64,000 nucleotides of DNA from Cryobacterium breve (GTDB lineage Bacteria > Actinomycetota > Actinomycetes > Actinomycetales > Microbacteriaceae): contig NZ_SOGJ01000022.1 of assembly GCF_004402375.1 (NCBI RefSeq), positions 87,504-151,503 on the forward strand. Reading direction: 5' to 3'. Under the pieces are notes generated by a model that saw nothing but the letters and a program-made list of their open reading frames with translations, ran no database searches and had not been told where the DNA came from. The translations under genes and the position numbers were made by a program. Below, piece by piece: positions 63,406 to 64,000 of this stretch (its first letter is position 1; every line of letters starts with the position of its first letter).

Positions 63406-64000
63406 ATGATCGACGCATCCAACAGCCAGACGACGCCGTCGCGCACGGGCCCGGGGCCGGCTGAGCCCGGCGGCGACTTCTTCGCCGCGATACGCACCAC
63501 GGGGATCGTGCGTGGCACCGACCACTGGGTGGCCGGGGTCTGCGGTGGCGTGGCGCTGCGGGCCGACGCGACCGGGCGAATGCATGCGGAGCAGGCCGTG
63601 CGCGGCGTCTTCGAGCCCGCCATGATCGGGATCATCGCACTGGTGGCCCTCAGCTTCGCCTCGTACACGCGCAACCTGTGGTGGCAGGCCCCGTCGACAG
63701 GGATGCCCGAGTGGCTGGCGACCACCCTGACGATGGGCTGGAGCATGGCCGTGACCATCGGAATCATCTGGCTCGTGGTCTTCCTGTCACGGCGCGCCGC
63801 GGCGCCGGTCGGCACCGCAGCTCTCAGCACCACCGCTCCCGGCACCGGGCCCGGGGCCGTCACCGGCACCGGTCCCGTTGGCCGTCGTGCCGACGGCCTG
63901 GCCGGACCGCCAGGCGCGCGCGGGCCCTGGCGCGACCGCCGGCCCAGGGCCGGCTTCAGCGCGATCGTGCTCGGACTCGCACTGCTCTGCGGGGCCGTCA
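63406..64000 (+). CDS. PspC-domain membrane protein (5' part; runs off window)
   Basis: The reading frame is open from ATG 63406 (AGG-like site upstream) to the end of the window. The N-terminus FFAAIRTTGIVRGTDHWVAGVCGGVALR is the start of a PspC domain. The usual following membrane helices appear to be missing: the sequence jumps to ADATGRMHAEQAVRGVFEPAMIGI, which normally follows them. Further helices occur at about residues 72-88 and 108-128. Such proteins often precede or are part of PspC-type sensor kinases or envelope-stress proteins. The end cannot be judged. Confidence 0.75.
   Translation, partial: MIDASNSQTTPSRTGPGPAEPGGDFFAAIRTTGIVRGTDHWVAGVCGGVALRADATGRMHAEQAVRGVFEPAMIGIIALVALSFASYTRNLWWQAPSTGMPEWLATTLTMGWSMAVTIGIIWLVVFLSRRAAAPVGTAALSTTAPGTGPGAVTGTGPVGRRADGLAGPPGARGPWRDRRPRAGFSAIVLGLALLCGAV

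Overview
The window is high-GC DNA with a gene style and gene set typical of Actinomycetota, most likely a member of the Microbacteriaceae (class Ib nrdHIEF, NusG with a long acidic N-terminal extension, a RamB-type glyoxylate regulator, frequent GCATCCG strings). This placement is inferred from gene content. The region is ordinary chromosome: no rRNA, IS element, prophage module or CRISPR array was seen.

Layout. 1-3.8 kb: a partial M23 cell-wall peptidase with a long leader, then an arsenic locus (arsR divergent from acr3-arsC-arsC'). 3.9-12.3 kb: a secreted hydrolase-like protein with an elaborate palindromic operator, a PGPGW membrane protein, a MarR regulator/Ohr pair, a gamma-butyrolactone-receptor-like TetR, UspA, and two secreted proteins of unknown function. 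12.3-16.4 kb: the nrdHIEF operon behind two NrdR boxes. 16.4-18.1 kb: an AbiEi-domain gene flanked on both sides by copies of a 66-bp palindrome. 18.1-23.5 kb: a ChvE/MmsAB sugar ABC operon with a LacI regulator. 23.9-28.4 kb: reverse transsulfuration genes (cbs, metB) and an ABC exporter. 28.5-33.5 kb: an alpha-glucoside-type ABC importer lacking its own ATPase, divergent from a LacI gene, with twin perfect operators. 33.6-38.9 kb: two MFS/MarR efflux units around rplJ-rplL. 39-45.6 kb: a two-component system, an orphan YqaJ exonuclease, an oxidoreductase, a photolyase and a GNAT. 45.7-49.1 kb: malate synthase divergent from a RamB-type regulator. 49.3-57 kb: a catabolic cluster (amine/amino-acid oxidase, a degenerate lone ABC ATPase, a GntR/FCD regulator, glutaryl-CoA-dehydrogenase-like enzyme, class III CoA-transferase, APC permease). 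57-60 kb: tRNA-Trp, secE, nusG, rplK, rplA. 60-64 kb: aspartate-type aminotransferase, an ABC-2 exporter and a partial PspC-family gene.

The most novel signal is non-coding. Two families of intergenic palindromes each occur three times with invariant length. One is 77 bp (11665-11741, 23750-23826, 50792-50868) with 15-bp terminal inverted repeats and a divergent interior. The other is a 66-bp hairpin (16581-16646, 17918-17983, 49147-49212). Each 66-bp copy is followed on the same side by low-complexity or repetitive DNA, and two copies bracket the AbiEi gene. Other observations are an ABC ATPase lacking the Walker A lysine, signature, Q-loop and H-loop residues, an 8-bp x6 tandem repeat inside a sugar transporter operon, 19-bp tandem repeats ahead of acr3, and a PspC gene that appears to have lost the middle of its domain.
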